This document shows positions 26,775 through 39,429 of a stretch of 64,000 bases of DNA, one piece after another. The position numbers were made by a program, and so were the translations under genes. Below the pieces are notes generated by a model, which saw nothing but the letters and a program-made list of their open reading frames with translations, ran no database searches and was not told the origin of the DNA. Numbering within the stretch: position 1 is the first letter of the stretch; the number at the start of each line of letters is the position of its first letter. Origin of the DNA: Rutpela maculata (taxonomy: Eukaryota; Arthropoda; Insecta; Coleoptera; Cerambycidae); the NCBI GenBank assembly GCA_936432065.2, contig OW386292.2, forward strand, positions 123,501,639-123,565,638. The letters are read 5' to 3'.

Positions 26775-27812
26775 ACTTCCCGACTTCCATGAATCTTTTG
26801 AAGGTTTTTGCGCCAATTTTGTCAACATGCCATGCACATAGTAACTGATGATCAGGTTTGCCCATTATGTTTACCCAAGAATTACAAAATTCAGGTGCAT
26901 CATCCGACAAAAACTTTTGTTTTTATACAGCCAACATTATCAGCGATTATTTTTAAAAAATGTGTCAATGGCACAGTACCGGTTCTGTTCGACAATAGGA
27001 AAGCCACAGGGATACCAACACCAAAATTATCAACTACTACTATGGAAGTTAGCAGGAAGTCATAATTATTAGTTCCATGTGTAGAATCGATACAGATTTT
27101 ATCTGTACCAAACTCAACTAATCGTGAACGTTGAAAGCTGGTCATGATAATCAAAATGAAATCATCCTCCTTAAATATTTTCAATGGATCTTGTGGTTTA
27201 TAAAATAGTACAGGAGATTCAGTACCCAATTTCTTCATAGATTCAGTCCATAAGTGAACACTTACCGCATCATTTTTATGCAATTGTACATGCATGTCTA
27301 AAGAAAATTCTTCCTTAATATTACGCAAGTCATGCCTGTCTAAAAGGTGAATCCTCTCAAGCGATATTCCAGACTTTACACTGTCTCGAATATCATCTAA
27401 AATTTTTTGAAATGAAACACCTTCCGCAATTTTTCCTAAACGTTTTTTTAAGCAATAAAAAAAATTATTTAAACAAATAATTATACAAACCTGCTATGAA
27501 TGTTTTTTCAGTTTTTGTCAGATTTATGTATCTTAATGAACAGACATGACCAATATGTGGTGTATACAAAATTGCCACATATTTTCCATCTTTTTTTGAA
27601 AATTCCTAAGTTGACGGACATGAATGCGCCAATTTTGAAGAACCCTGACTCTTCGGCATCTTTTTCTTATCTTTAACAATAGAACTTGTCTCTGTCAAAT
27701 TATGAGAACATCTGTGACACACGTAATACATTTCATTCCAGTGTTTTTAACATATGAACATTTCATATCTTTTTCCTTGGCTTCTTTCCAACTAAAGAAC
27801 TCTTGTAACATT
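26775..27812 (-). pseudogene. MULE-type transposase relic, copy 1
   Basis: The minus strand starts with a Cys/His-rich exon (27812-27490, ending THIGHVC-like TPHIGHVC.LRYINLTKTEKTF), followed by an apparent GT-AG intron. The catalytic part has KICIDSTHGTNNYDF (27085-27050 region) and PVAFLLSNR, characteristic of Mutator-like DDE transposases. A frameshift near 26900 and an in-frame TAG in exon 1 disable it. The sequence continues in another frame to a WVNIMGKPDHQLLCAWH segment, then fades. Confidence 0.72.
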
Positions 27813-28740
27813 TTTCATTTATAAACAGAATTTAAGATTATTAGTTTCAAAACATTGCCCTCTGTTTAATAATAAGCTGTTCACAATATTTGTAAACCGT
27901 ACAAAAATAAACATGCTTTTACACTCGATATAAATAAAGCAGAGTAGAATTGTTAGCATGAGTTCATTATTTTCTTATTATAAATAGATACTGCACTACA
28001 GTACCATGCTACACTACACTTTATGCAATGTTTTCGAAGTAAGCTAACAATGTACATACCTCCTTCTGTTTTAAATTTTTTAATTTCTTTGAAAATTTCA
28101 TAATTATGTGCACTGATTTAATGTTCTCTTAAATTCATATAATTCCTATTAAAACTATTAGTCACTACACTTTAAATTTCCTTTCAAGGTTGGTTCACTC
28201 TTATGAATATGTCTTAAATGACGGTACAATTCTGATTTTCTGGAAAACAGATTTCCATAGCTAATATAAAATTATTTGCAGGCGTAGATTATTTTATTAT
28301 TTCCAATAGATAAGAAATAAACGTTTTCTGTTTATATTCATACACTTGAGAGTATAATATATTTTTATAGTCTGTCATACACAAAAATCAAAAACAAAGA
28401 AATTCTGACGCTTGACATATAAATTTTGTAGTTCTTGAAATGACTGCTACGCGCGCATTGTTGGCACCATTCCTCCTGCAGCGCCTCGTCTAATTAGGAC
28501 CTCCTATCGAAACTACTGCATGACTGCGCATGACTCAACATTGGGTACGGTACGAAGTCGAATATTATGAACATAACCTCAATTTTCTCAAAACTAGTAA
28601 TTAATAAGAATGTCTAAAATTTCGAATGTAAAGTAATGTTTTTCAATATTTATATTACTTACCTAATGGTGCAATTTACTATAGAAACATTTTCGAACTT
28701 ATGCTAAATTCTGTAATGAAGCATTCATAAATTCATGTTC
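27813..28740. other. No feature recognised
   Basis: AT-rich with a GC-richer patch at 28440-28560; no gene seen. Confidence 0.3.
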
Positions 28741-28744
28741 CATT

Positions 28745-29390
28745 ACTAAAGTTTACGGATTTACACACGACACCAATGTGCACACGGCCCGCAAATCTAC
28801 CCAGCTCCCGTCTAGAGGCACGGATTTGCACACGGCACTAAACTATACACAGTTCTACGTCACCAGTAAGCGAGGATTCTCGGATATAAAAGCCGATCAC
28901 AAATCAACTAATTCAGAGTGTGAGCAATTCTGTCAATCTGTCTACAGCGTGCTGAGCTGGACATATTACAGCTTTGTGCATCGCTGACCCTGGGTATCCT
29001 ACAGCGTGTTGAGCTCTAGGTCCATTCCCCGACTCCGTTTCGCCGCCAAAACCAGAGCGGAGACCTCCTACAGCGTGTTGAGCTGGTAAACTTCTTGAGT
29101 CGACGATATTCGCCCGACGCCCGATGTCACTCCAGTAGCAGCAACTAACGTCGCATCGCATCGTTACACTCTCTCTCTCTCTCTCTCTGATAATAGAAAA
29201 TGTTATCCTAAGAACCGTAAAAGATAAGAACCTGTATAACCTGTATGTTATGTAACACTGCCACATAACCTGTTTGAAGAAGAAAATAAATTGTTTATAT
29301 TTTTATTAGGCTGTCTTATTAACTAATCTGGACCCTGATTAATCTCCAAACCAGCTATCTGACAACAAACTGTTACAATTCTTCAGTGTA
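28745..29390 (+). repeat. Possible solo LTR or LTR-like unit
   Basis: The segment has GATATAAAAG (about 28889-28897), three copies of CTACAGCGTG(C/T)TGAGCT (28943, 29001, 29071 areas), a (TC)n tract at 29166-29188 and AATAAA at 29285. Promoter plus polyadenylation signal in a moderately GC-rich block of this size suggests an LTR, but I could not define the TG...CA ends or a target duplication. Confidence 0.35.
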
Positions 29391-29754
29391 AAAATGATAG
29401 GTTCAATTAAATATTTTTTGTGGCAGATTGTTGTAAGTAGTTGGACGCATTTATAGTGCGTTTTCAATTCATATTATGGTTAGAATTTAAACAAATATGC
29501 AATTTAATTTAGTAATAGCATATTGATTTAATTTTTTATTCCTGATATCAACCTTTCATGTTTTTGTAATATTGCTTTTATAATATTACAAATATATTAG
29601 TTATATATTTTACAACACTACATGAGAATTAAGTGATTGTGTTTTCATCGGGCATTCCTAAATATAAGTTATTAGTTTATGGCTTATATAGAATGCTTAT
29701 TAGTGAATATATATTTTTTTACATGTTTTGTGAACCAAATAGTTGTCAAGTATA

Positions 29755-32752
29755 TGGGAAAGGGGGGATACTTGATCACAGTTTTGTTTAATTAAAAAAA
29801 TTAGAAAAACGGTTTGTATGATTGGAACTAAATCAGATACATTGGAAACTTGATAGTTATGTATTTAACTATTTAGATTTAAAACAATCTTTAAAGGCTT
29901 TAAACAAATTTTATTGAAGATTTTTGGCCTCAATGTAATTTGCTCAAGTATCCCCACTAGGTGGGATACTTGATCAATGAGTTTAAATAAATATTAAAAA
30001 ATAAAACAAACACTAATAAATAATAAAAGAACTGTAATTATATCAAATAATAAAACAAAAGTAAACCACATTTAAAAAACATAAAATACACAGGTATTCT
30101 TTAAATAAATACCAAAAGAGATGTCTACTAGCGTTTCTCAAATATATGTAGAGGTTTCATAAACTGGTAATATAATCGTTCCCCTTTCATGATAATACTC
30201 GGGTCGGATGTTATGCCAATCATTTCATTAAAGTTTACGTCACAGGTATCATTTTCGTTCAATGAAAATAACTTTCGCGTATTATCCACAAATTTGAGAG
30301 ACATTAACCTGCATTCTCCTTCCTCATCGTCTACATCATTTATAACACAGAAATGCCATGGTATTTCATTTTCCGCCTTTAAAAGTCACAGTGGCAAATT
30401 TTCCTTTTTTAAAAGGAATGTATTTACGGGTAACAGCTCTTCAAACTCTTCATCATCTTCCAAGGAATCATCTGTTTCATCAAATGGGCACTCTTCTTCA
30501 CTTTCAGATGAAAACGACACAAGAATTTTCTTTTTCACAGATTCTTTTTTGGTAAGTTTGGCAAGAAGTCTTTTATTCGCATTTTCTGCTTTCTTTTGCT
30601 TTTTCTCTTCTCTTAGCTTTATTTCATTTTCAATCATTATCTTCACTGGCATATCAGTTAGAACTGCAGACTTCATTTTCTTTTTTCCTTTTTTTGTATT
30701 TTTCTTTACACATGCTTTAGGAAATGGCAAGACTGAATCAGGACTAAATGGAAAAGACGTTTCTGTTGGAACTGTAGGTGTAGATGTTTTACTAGGCCCT
30801 GCAACTTCTAATGAGGTATGTTCGACTTGCTGTGAGTCCTTTTCAGGTGTTTTGGGATTATTCTCTGCCATGGACAACTCTTGTGGTTCTTCTCGATCAG
30901 TGACAAATGAGGGCAAGAAGTCATCTTCATTAAAAATTGAAGAGTTATATGGATAGATACCTGTTTTTTTAAAACCGTTTATAATGTTAGAGGCACTCAT
31001 TGCCAAAGGAAAAGCTTTTCCGACTATCTGAACAACATCATAGATGGTAATGACTGATCTAGGGTACTTTGACATCCAGTCATTGGCAGCTCTATCGCAA
31101 GCATTTTTAAATGACACAAACACAGCCACATCAAGAGGTTGTATTTTGTGGCTGCAATGAGGTGGGATTGTTAAGATAACTTATGTTCCTTTGCAAAATC
31201 CAACGTCTCAATGGAAATGTGGCTCTCATGGTTATCCATAAGAACTAGGACTTTTCGCTCTTTAGAACATTTTACAGAAGCAGCAAAATGCTGCATAAAT
31301 AAATAAAAAGTTGATGTTACCATCTATCCAGAGGGATTCGCAGCGCCAGCAGAACCTTCAGGTGCGCCTGTAAGCATAATGGGTTTAAAGTTCACTCGGG
31401 GATATATCATAAATGGCGGGACAGCTCTACCAGAAGCACTAATTGAATAGCAAATTGTAACTAGCTGTCCTCTCTCGGCAGACGTAACCTGCCCGAAATG
31501 CTTTTGACCCTTAGCAGCAACGATTTTTTAAGGTTTTTGTACAGTTGTATAACCTGTTTCATCGATATTCCATAAATCGTGTTCAGTGAAGTTTTCTCTT
31601 TCTAGAACAGTTTTTAAATTGGTAAAAAATTCTCCGACGTTTTTTTTTATTGAAGCTTGTCGCCCTACTAAGACTCGTGGCCTCTGGTGTTCATAGAGAA
31701 AGTGAATTATTGCGCTTCATGTACGCTTTCAGCCAATCTAAGCCAGCCATTCTACTGTTGTCCCATGTTTGTGGTCGTTTAATATTATTTTTGATAGCTA
31801 ATTCATACGCTAATTCTCTTATTTTTCTATAAGTTAGGCCATGATTCATCTTGGCACAAGTCTTCAAATATTCTGCTAATTCTAGTTCCATTTCTTTGGA
31901 AAATATAAGTCTTTTTTTATAATCTGAAGTCATCTTTGCATTCGGATTTTCTTTGTACTTCTTTATATAACGTTTAAGAGTCATTCTATTCACTCCATAT
32001 TTTTTCGCAATCGTCAGTATTCCTTTTTTACTCTGTAAAGCCTCTAAAACAGCATGCTTCATTGTTTCTTCATTTATTTGTTGCGTGATTTTGCACCTTC
32101 CTTTCTTTTATAAAATCGCGGCATCTGCAAAAAACATATATATTCAGAACAAAAAGATACTTTCGGCAGTAGCCGCGAGGGACAGGCAGATTTCGTGTTT
32201 CAGATATGTTTGTTTCTTATTGTCATCTCAAGTGAACACAACAGTGTAAAAGCGGCATTAGATTTAATTTCAAAATATGGTTGTGGGAGCTTATTTTTAA
32301 CGAAATGTACCTAAAACCTGAAGTAAGGGATACTTGATTACGTGCTCAAATATCCCACTGTATGTGCTGATCAAGTATCCCCCGTGAACGGTTAGATAAA
32401 AGAATGTAAATATACACTTAACCTCAACTTGTAATAAGTTGATATTTTGTACCAAAGCTCATAAATGTAAACTAAGTTCCCTGCTATTAATAAATCTGGA
32501 CAAATATGAAATGTTAAAGTCAATGTTAAACACATAATAATTCTAGTAATACTTACTTTTTTTACCGTAATGTAAATATAAACACAGTCAGGTACCAAAC
32601 ACTGAAATGAACTCAAACTAGGGTGTGGTTACATGTTGCCAAATTGTGTAAATTTTACCCAAAAATGGTCGATTCTGAAACATTTGTCGTTTCAACTGAA
32701 TAATGTTGATTTGATCGAGTATCCCCACTGATCTAGTATCCCCCCTTTCCCC
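29755..32752. mobile_element. pogo/Tigger-like DNA transposon, 3.0 kb
   Basis: The terminal repeats are (T/G)GGGAAAGGGGGGATACT(T/A)GATC, flanked by TA on both sides (29753-29754, 32753-32754). Several sub-terminal copies of GGGATACTTGATCA occur at 29760-29990 and 32325-32390 and probably are transposase-binding sites. A damaged transposase gene lies inside on the minus strand. Confidence 0.85.
30386..32062 (-). pseudogene. pogo-like transposase, broken
   Basis: The N-terminus (32062-31691) is a psq-type helix-turn-helix (KKGILTIAKKYGVNRMTLKRYIKKY) followed by a CENP-B-like second domain. The DDE region (31680-31130) can be read as fragments including IWNIDETG and VLMDNHESHIS, but with in-frame stops. 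The C-terminus (31129-30386) is open, ending in a Ser/acidic/Lys-rich tail. Pogo transposases insert at TA. Multiple stops in the catalytic part show that it is inactive. Confidence 0.8.
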
Positions 32753-33160
32753 TACTCAGGACAATCACTATTATACGTGCACATCTCTCTCGTTTTAATA
32801 CAAGCGTTGTAAAAAATGGAATATGTAAATCTCATAAAACGACAACTTTTATTTTAAATAAATCAATATAACAGGGAATAATATTATATACTATTTTAGG
32901 TATACAGAACAAACTAACTAATTACTAAATATAGTCATGGTCGTGACAGGCATGCCGTGAAAGAAATAATTCTTTATGAGGATCTTTTATAATCAAGGTT
33001 TCTTCCTTTGTAGGTTTTTTGTTTTTTTTTTTTGCTTTTTCTTTATAGTGGAAAAAAAGTTTGTTTTTCTATTTTTTCATTTGGAGCAACTTTACATGAA
33101 GAAGTATTCAGTTGCGAATCATAATATTGAAGTTGTTCATCATCAATGTTTAACAGTAAA
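32753..33160. other. No feature recognised
   Basis: AT-rich spacer between the pogo-like element and the MULE relic. Confidence 0.3.
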
Positions 33161-34087
33161 TCAGTTTTTTTTTAATTGTTGACATTGTGACGGAAAGTTA
33201 CTATCATTAATTTTTTGCGACTTGCACAATATTCTGTTAGCAATTTTTGAACATTCGGTTTTAAGTAGTTCAATTTCTTCACTTGAATTATTTCTTCTTA
33301 AGATGTCCATATTTTCCTGATGATCTTCATCGATGCGTATAGGTTCCCTTCTTTTCCTTTTTTTCTTTAAGATAGATTTTCCTTTTTTAATTTTTATTAA
33401 TCGTAGAACAGTTTTATCCCTTACATATTTTATTATTGCATTTAAACCTTTGTCTAATCTTTGAACTTTAGTCCCGTTTAAGTAGGAATATTTAATAGTT
33501 TTGTGAGCCGCTTCTAGATGCATGTTGGTGTTCATGTTGCATTCTCTTCTGTAACACCATGCCCACAGTTTAAAATTTTGCGAATAATTTGCATCAAAGT
33601 AACTTCCAAACATTTGGGTTTGTGGATCACCCAAGAAAAATTTACAGCTCTACTTAATTCTTCCTCGAATTTATTTTCATTTTCAAAATTCTGCAAATAT
33701 TTTATTATCTTATAAACTTGCTCTCTTTTTTCAGGCATTAAAGAAAACAGAAGTTATGTCTGACATAAATGTTTTTGTTACAATTTCCCCAACTTTTTCT
33801 CGAACTTTAGTAAAAAATAAATTGATAACTTCAGTGCCCTTCCTGTTGGTAAACATAGATGCACATGGAAATCCTTCCCTATACTCATCCAGTACCATTA
33901 ATGTAGTACATTCGAAATCATATTTATTCAAACCGTGTGTGGAATCAATGCAAATTACATCATTTCCAAATTTTTTTAATAAATATTGTTGTGATTTATT
34001 CATTACGATTATGCAAAAATCCCTAACTGCTAGTGTATCACAATCATGTCCCTGTTCCCATGTAGCACAAACACATTTTATGTACAT
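33161..34087 (-). pseudogene. MULE-type transposase relic, copy 2
   Basis: Three overlapping minus-strand frames form one relic. They contain VICIDSTHGLNKYDF with MVLDEYREGFPCASMFTNRKGTE (34087-33731), then KYLQNFENENKFEEE and a HLEAAHKTIKYSYLNG segment (33540-33450) that follows the catalytic core in this family. It is related to, but clearly different from, the copy at 26.8-27.8 kb. Frameshifts near 33735 and 33600 make it non-functional. Confidence 0.7.
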
Positions 34088-34378
34088 ACATAAAATATTT
34101 TATTGTGGATATTCAATATTTGTAGAATCTACTAAATTAGGTAGTAGCGATGGATGTTTTAAGAACATTTGTTTGTCACCCTTCGGATGTTTTGAAAACG
34201 TTCATATAATGTTTTTCTTGTATATTTTATGGATGTCTTGGAAACATATAAGAATGTTGTATATTCTTCAATATATTAAAAATGTTTTAAGTCTGTTTAA
34301 TGGACGCCCTAAGAATATTTGTAAACATTGTTGTATATTTTTAAACATTTTAAAAATGTTACAGGTAGGTACATTCTA
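34088..34378. repeat. Diverged short repeats
   Basis: GGATGTTTT(A/G)A(A/G)AAC-like words recur about every 45-50 bases (34150-34360). No gene. Confidence 0.35.
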
Positions 34379-35086
34379 CAGTGTGTCCCACTTCGTACTA
34401 AGCCACTCCTATAACTTGGCTATTTGTATTTGGATTTGTATATATTTTTTATAGCACGTAATACCCATAATGAACTACCTTTGGAAGGTAGAACTGTTAC
34501 TCAATCTCTAATTCAAAGCCAACTGTGATGTTTATAAATGGGAATTTTGCAAAAGTAACATTAGCGATTGAGATAGAGGAAAAATGTATTTGGAAAAGTC
34601 GTTCAGAAAAATTAAGTATGTTCAAATATGAATTTTCATTTAATAATATTGAGAATAATTCGAGGTTTGGGTTAGTTTAGAGCATCCAGATTGCTATGAA
34701 TTCTATAAAATAGTTGGACATTTTTAATTTAATAAACCATTTTACATAATGTTGATAATTTATTTAATTAAAAGAAAAAATTTTTCTGACTTGCAATATT
34801 TTTCAAAAAAAAAAAAATCAATATTTTTAAATGAAAATTCATATTTGAATTTACTTAATTTTTCTGAACGACTTTTCCAAATACATTTTTCCTCTATCTC
34901 AATCGCTAATGTTACTTTTGCAAAATTACCATTTTAAAAACATCACCACAGTTGGCTTTGAAATAGAGATTGAGTAACAGTTCTACCTTCCAAAGGTAGT
35001 TCATTATGTGCTAGAAAAAATATATACAAATCTAAATACAAGTAGCCAAGTTACAGGGGTGGCTTAGTACGAAGTGGAACACACTG
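34379..35086. mobile_element. TA-flanked long-inverted-repeat MITE, 708 bp
   Basis: The ends are CAGTGTGTCCCACTTCGTAC and its near-complement, with TA on both sides (34377-34378, 35087-35088). The arms of about 270 bp pair almost throughout. No coding capacity. Confidence 0.88.
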
Positions 35087-35488
35087 TATAAACTGCAAAA
35101 AAAGTATTTTTAGAATGTCCTCTTCTCGTACTACAGTGGTGGTTGATGAAATTTAGGGTATGCCTTATTCCAGTATTGGAACATAGGTCCCAAGAAAACT
35201 TTAAGGCATCACTATCAAGACTAAATAAAAACAATGAATTGGAAAAAATCCGTAACTGAAATTTGCAAAAACTGAAGAATGTCCAAGTTACTTTTTTACA
35301 TTTTTCTTGCAAGATTCTTTTTGTAAATTTTCTTCATTTTATCTTGATATAATGTCTTAAAAGTTTTGATGGGGCGCCATGTTCTCACACTGAGATTGTA
35401 GATTGTAGATTGTTTAAGGGGGTCGCTTGGCCCTGGGTTGGCCTTTCTTCACCTCGACCTAAAAGATCTTTTGTGAATTACCCTGCAT

Positions 35489-36436
35489 CTAGTTGTTACC
35501 CAGGATTCCAAGACTTTTTGCAAAGCTTGCGATTTTCCTGGGGGCTAATTTCCCTATGTCTTCAGGCGTTAATTCCGCCTGTTCTAGGTACTTTAGCCTA
35601 ATGCGGATTAACACCTTGCATTCACAAAGTATATGTTCCGCAGTTTCGGTTGCAGCTTCACAGTATCTGCATTTGTCATCTTCTGCCATGCCCATGTTCT
35701 TGAGATGGTATCTCAAGGGGCAATGGCCAGTTTGAAGGCCTGTGATCAGCCTTAAATCGGACTTTTCCAGTTCGAGAAGCCTTGTGGCATTCTTTGTAGA
35801 ATAGGTTATAAACCTTTTTGCTTGTCTTTGTCCTGGAGTGTTCCTCCAGTAGGACTCTTTTTGTTCCTTTTCCCATTTTAGGACCTCCTCCGTTATGTGT
35901 CCCCTGGATAGGCCACAGAACGGTTCAGGTCCAAAAAACGGGGCTTCAGCCCCTTTTCTTGCGAGGCTATCAGCTAATTCATTGCCTTCTATCCCCTCAT
36001 GCCCTGGCACCCACATCAAGGTAATCTTGTTGTTTTTTGCCAGTTGCTTCAGGGATTGTCTGCATTCCCAGGCAATTTTTGACTCAAATTTATATGACCT
36101 GAGAGCCTTTAATGCTGCCTGACTATCTGAAAGTATATAGATCTTTGCCCTTCGAGTGCCTCTATTTAGGCATTCCTGGGCGCATAGATCTATAGCATAA
36201 ATTTCTGCTTGGAAGATGGTTGGGGTGTTACCAAGGGCTTTAGATAGCCTGCATTTAGGCCCTGCTACGCCCACACCAACCCCTTCATCCATCTTGGATC
36301 CGTCTGTGTACCAGATGTGTGACTCTTTTTCCAACCGCAATGCTCCGGCCCTGCCCGCCTGACGGCTTTCAATCAGCACATCAAACGGGCAGTCAAAGTC
36401 ATATTTGATTGGCATTGAGTCAGTGGGTTTGGTCAT
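35489..36436 (-). pseudogene. RNase H and zinc-knuckle part of the LINE ORF
   Basis: RNase HI residues are clear: YTDGSKMDEG, FQAEIYAI, ILSDSQAALKAL and GHEGIEGNELAD. The C-terminus has CRYCEAATETAEHILCEC, the usual Cys/His knuckle of these elements. It lies in the same frame as the RT domain, separated by one stop. A related fragment sits at 60615-61352. Confidence 0.85.
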
Positions 36437-36451
36437 GGATTCGAATTGGAA

Positions 36452-37526
36452 TTACTCCAGAATCCTTAAGTGACCAACCAGGTCGCCTGGTCTGAATTTA
36501 AGTGCCTGATGCAGCCTTAAGGCACTAAGTGCTGCCTCCTTCCTCACATGCAAATGCAGAGGAAGTAAGTCCAGCATTGCCTCCATAGCTGCTGTGGGAC
36601 ACAAGCGCATTGCTCCTGTAGTCCCTAGACAGGCAAGGCGTTGCAATTTCTGCAACTTTCCTTGTGCTACTTTTTCTTCTGTTTTTGGCCACCATATGCA
36701 TGATGCGTAGGTAACCATAGGTCTCACAACCGATAGGTATGACCAATGTATCATTTTCGGCTTTAGACCCCAAGTCTTACCAAACAGCCTACGGCACGTC
36801 CAAATGGCCGTTGTTGCCTTGGTAAGTGTCCTTTCTAAATGTGAGTTCCAGGTGAGTTTTTGGTCCAGAATTACTCCTAGATACTTGACCTCACTGGAAA
36901 AGGTCAGTACTGTTCCATTCAACATAGGAGCTCTCAAGTTGAGTTTTCTCCTTTTGGTGAATGGAACAATAACTGTTTTGCTCGGATTGACACTAAGATC
37001 CTCTGACGAGCACCATTTGGATATTATGTTTAGGGCAATTTGCATGTGGTTTGAGATCATAACCTCATGCCTGCCCCTGACAGTAACGACCAGGTCATCA
37101 GCGTAGCCCTGAACGTTGAAGCCATAATTGCTCAGCTTATGGAGGAGATCGTCGACCACCATTGACCACAGCAAGGGCGATAAGACTCCACCTTGTGGAC
37201 AACCCCTAACTGCAGTCACGGTGGCCGACTCACCCCCCATATCTGTGGTAATTATTCTGCTTCTTAGCATGGATTGTATCCATTTGATTGTTGGGGATTT
37301 TTTCCGCGGCTCTTTGTATGGATTCATAAATTCATACAAAAGCACCCTCTATATCTATGAAAGCACACAGAGCCAGTTCCTTGGCAGTAAATGTCTTTTC
37401 GATGCCTTTAACCAGGCCATGTAGAGCATTTATTGTTGATTTGCCAAGTTGATAGGCAAATTTCGAGTGAAGCGGTTTCACTGTAATGATTTTGCTTCTA
37501 ATCTGTTGATCTAATATTTTCTCCAT
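36452..37526 (-). pseudogene. Reverse transcriptase domain of the LINE
   Basis: It begins mid-domain (FAYQLGKSTINALH...CAFIDIEGAF, 37526-37332), has a frameshift near 37340, then an open frame with GCPQGGVLSPLLWSMVVDDL and the catalytic YADD (VQGYADDLVV). It ends at a TAA (36452-36454). The RNase H frame continues in the same phase five codons later, so one stop codon split an originally continuous ORF. Confidence 0.85.
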
Positions 37527-37530
37527 TGTC

Positions 37531-37914
37531 TTAAGGAGAAAAGACTGAGATAAGACATACTCTAAATTTCACCACCCACCTCTGCTCGATATGCACCCAA
37601 CAAACAATTTTGGTCGGTTCTTCACCAATACGGTACCTAGCAGCCAGCACTAGCCGGTATGGCAAATTGGCGGCTACTGGCATTGGCACGGTACCTATAG
37701 GACACTCTGGCCACCAGTAGATCCAGTCATAGTTTGCCATCATTTCATGTGACGGCTTGATGAAGATCCATCATTTATCGGCCGACATACTTGTGGCCAC
37801 AAGTTACTTAGCCTTACCTACATTCAATGGTCCAGTAATGGGCAATCACTTATTGGCCTACATACCTTGGGCCACCAAAATTAACCTAACTTATTTTTGA
37901 GGGCCCAGTATTAA
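37531..37914. other. Moderately GC-rich unknown sequence
   Basis: Contains GGTACCGT and TCGGCCGACATAC-type words that recur loosely near 45345-45400, suggesting an unrecognised repeat family shared by the two places. No gene supported. Confidence 0.3.
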
Positions 37915-37979
37915 ATTCAAGTTCTGGCCAACAGCACGATAGCCATTTACATTCCAGAATACCCATGACCACTGATATA

Positions 37980-38400
37980 CAGGGCGATTTACATACTCGA
38001 TGAGAAAACTTGGGCAGATCAAAGCTGATGCGATTTTAAGAAAAAAATGTTACATGAACAGGGTTCTGGAAATGCTTCCCTGCAGAGTTCTGGTCGTATA
38101 AAGTTAAAGAGAAATAAAAGTTTTTTTTGCATACTTTTAAAATAGCTCGACTTACATGATAGGAAATTTAAAAAGAAAGTGTTTTTAGTCTCTTTTGTTT
38201 TTCTTAGTAGCGGTTTAACAACCTTTTAAATTTTCTAGCCATTTTAAAAATATGCAACAAAAAATTTTATTTCTCTTTTACTTCGTAGAGCCATAACTCT
38301 CCAGGGAAGCATTTCTGGAACCATGTTCATATATTTTTTTCTTAAATTGAATAAGCTTTGATCTGCCCAAGTTTTTTCATCGAGCTTATAAATCACCCTG
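37980..38400. mobile_element. TA-flanked MITE inside a larger palindrome
   Basis: The ends CAGGGCGATTTA and TAAATCACCCTG are inverted repeats with TA outside (37978-37979, 38401-38402). Inverted homology continues outward to about 37915 and 38480 (CATGACCACTGATA, AATGTAAATGGCTAT), so the TA-flanked core sits in the centre of a wider inverted repeat. Confidence 0.75.
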
Positions 38401-38712
38401 TATATCAGTAGTCATGGGTATTCAGGAATGTAAATGGCTATTGTGTTATTGGTCAGACCTTAGATTTAATATGAGCCAATTTGGTCATTTACGGCTGGCA
38501 CTCTTTGTTCAATGAACTTTTTTTTTTAACTAAAAAATATATTTTATTAGAACTTGATTATAAAATAATTTATCACTCTGTTACATATAAAAAAAAATAA
38601 ATACTTAACACTTTGTTATATATAAAAAAATAAATACTTAACATAAACCATATAGAACATATTTTATTTCAAATTTATTCTGTTCTTGTAACTTCTATAT
38701 CCAACTTTGACT

Positions 38713-39416
38713 TTAAATTTCTTCTTCGTTCACTACCTGCCTTCTTCTCCCTCTACCCCCATGCCTATCAGGGGCAGTTCTTAACCATACCTTGGTTATC
38801 GCCTCTATGTCTTTCTCTGTTGCATTCCTCGTTAAGGGCCCCTTCCTTAAACAAGCTAAAAAATAAAACCACATATATAACAACTATTTTAAATATTTGT
38901 TAATATTGTACCTAATATTAGCTTCAGTATATACTTCAGGTTTTTAAAACAGTTTTTTCCTCGCCCTGACCAGTTAAAAGTCAATGATAAAGAATGAGAA
39001 ACAAGTTTTGACAGAAGTCTTCTGGTGGCATCGTTTACATCGCTTCCTCCCACAACTTGTAGCGCATTACACTATAATTGTATACATAAAATTAGCTTGT
39101 GAAATATGTAATATAAAATTTATTACACAAATAAATTAGCAAAATTTGATATGAACTGTTTTGTTAAACCATCATTACTTTAAAAAAATAATATTACTAC
39201 CAAGAAGTTAAAAATTACTTACAATACTTTGGAAGAAGACATCATCTTTCAGTTTAAGATCAAATTCGGTTAGTTCAGTTTCTGTAGAAAATGGAAATTT
39301 CTCAATGTACGGATCATCAACTTCTTCCACCAAAGAGGAACGTCGAACTGTTTCCATCAGATATTTGATGTCTGTGGACATTATTTCTAGCTTTGTAAAA
39401 GCTTTAGTCACTAAAG
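38713..39416 (-). CDS. DUF4806-type gene, last three exons
   Basis: Three exons join in frame with GT/AG borders: about 39416-39228, 39055-38912 and 38855-38713. Together they read through FPFSTETELTEFDLKLKDD, then VGGSDVNDATRRLLSKL, NWSGRGKNCFKNLKYI and finally LRKGPLTRNATEKDIEAITKVWLR to a stop. This layout (acidic N-terminal strand, SWxG-like turn, basic C-terminus) matches the DUF4806 domain common in insect multicopy proteins. The upstream exon begins with an acceptor (TTTGCAG), so the 5' part of the gene lies farther right and was not found. No stop or frameshift interrupts the three exons. Confidence 0.65.
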
Positions 39417-39429
39417 CTGCAAATAAAAC

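Larger units (their letters stand above)
35340..37530 (-). mobile_element. 5'-truncated non-LTR retrotransposon with RNase H (I/R1-like)
   Basis: On the minus strand a reverse transcriptase is followed by RNase H and a CxxC...H...C zinc knuckle, and the element ends in a short TGTAGAT repeat near 35393-35412. The 5' end is lost within the RT domain at about 37530. Confidence 0.85.

Noticed and set aside
28913..29266. 117-aa minus-strand ORF with repeated AQHAVG words
   Set aside because: Translation of the repeated CTACAGCGTGTTGAGCT segment in an LTR-like block.
30189..30956. 255-aa Ser/Phe-rich plus-strand ORF
   Set aside because: Antisense of the acidic, Lys/Ser-rich tail of the pogo-like transposase.
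33756..34454. 232-aa plus-strand ORF
   Set aside because: Antisense shadow of the MULE relic; no domain.
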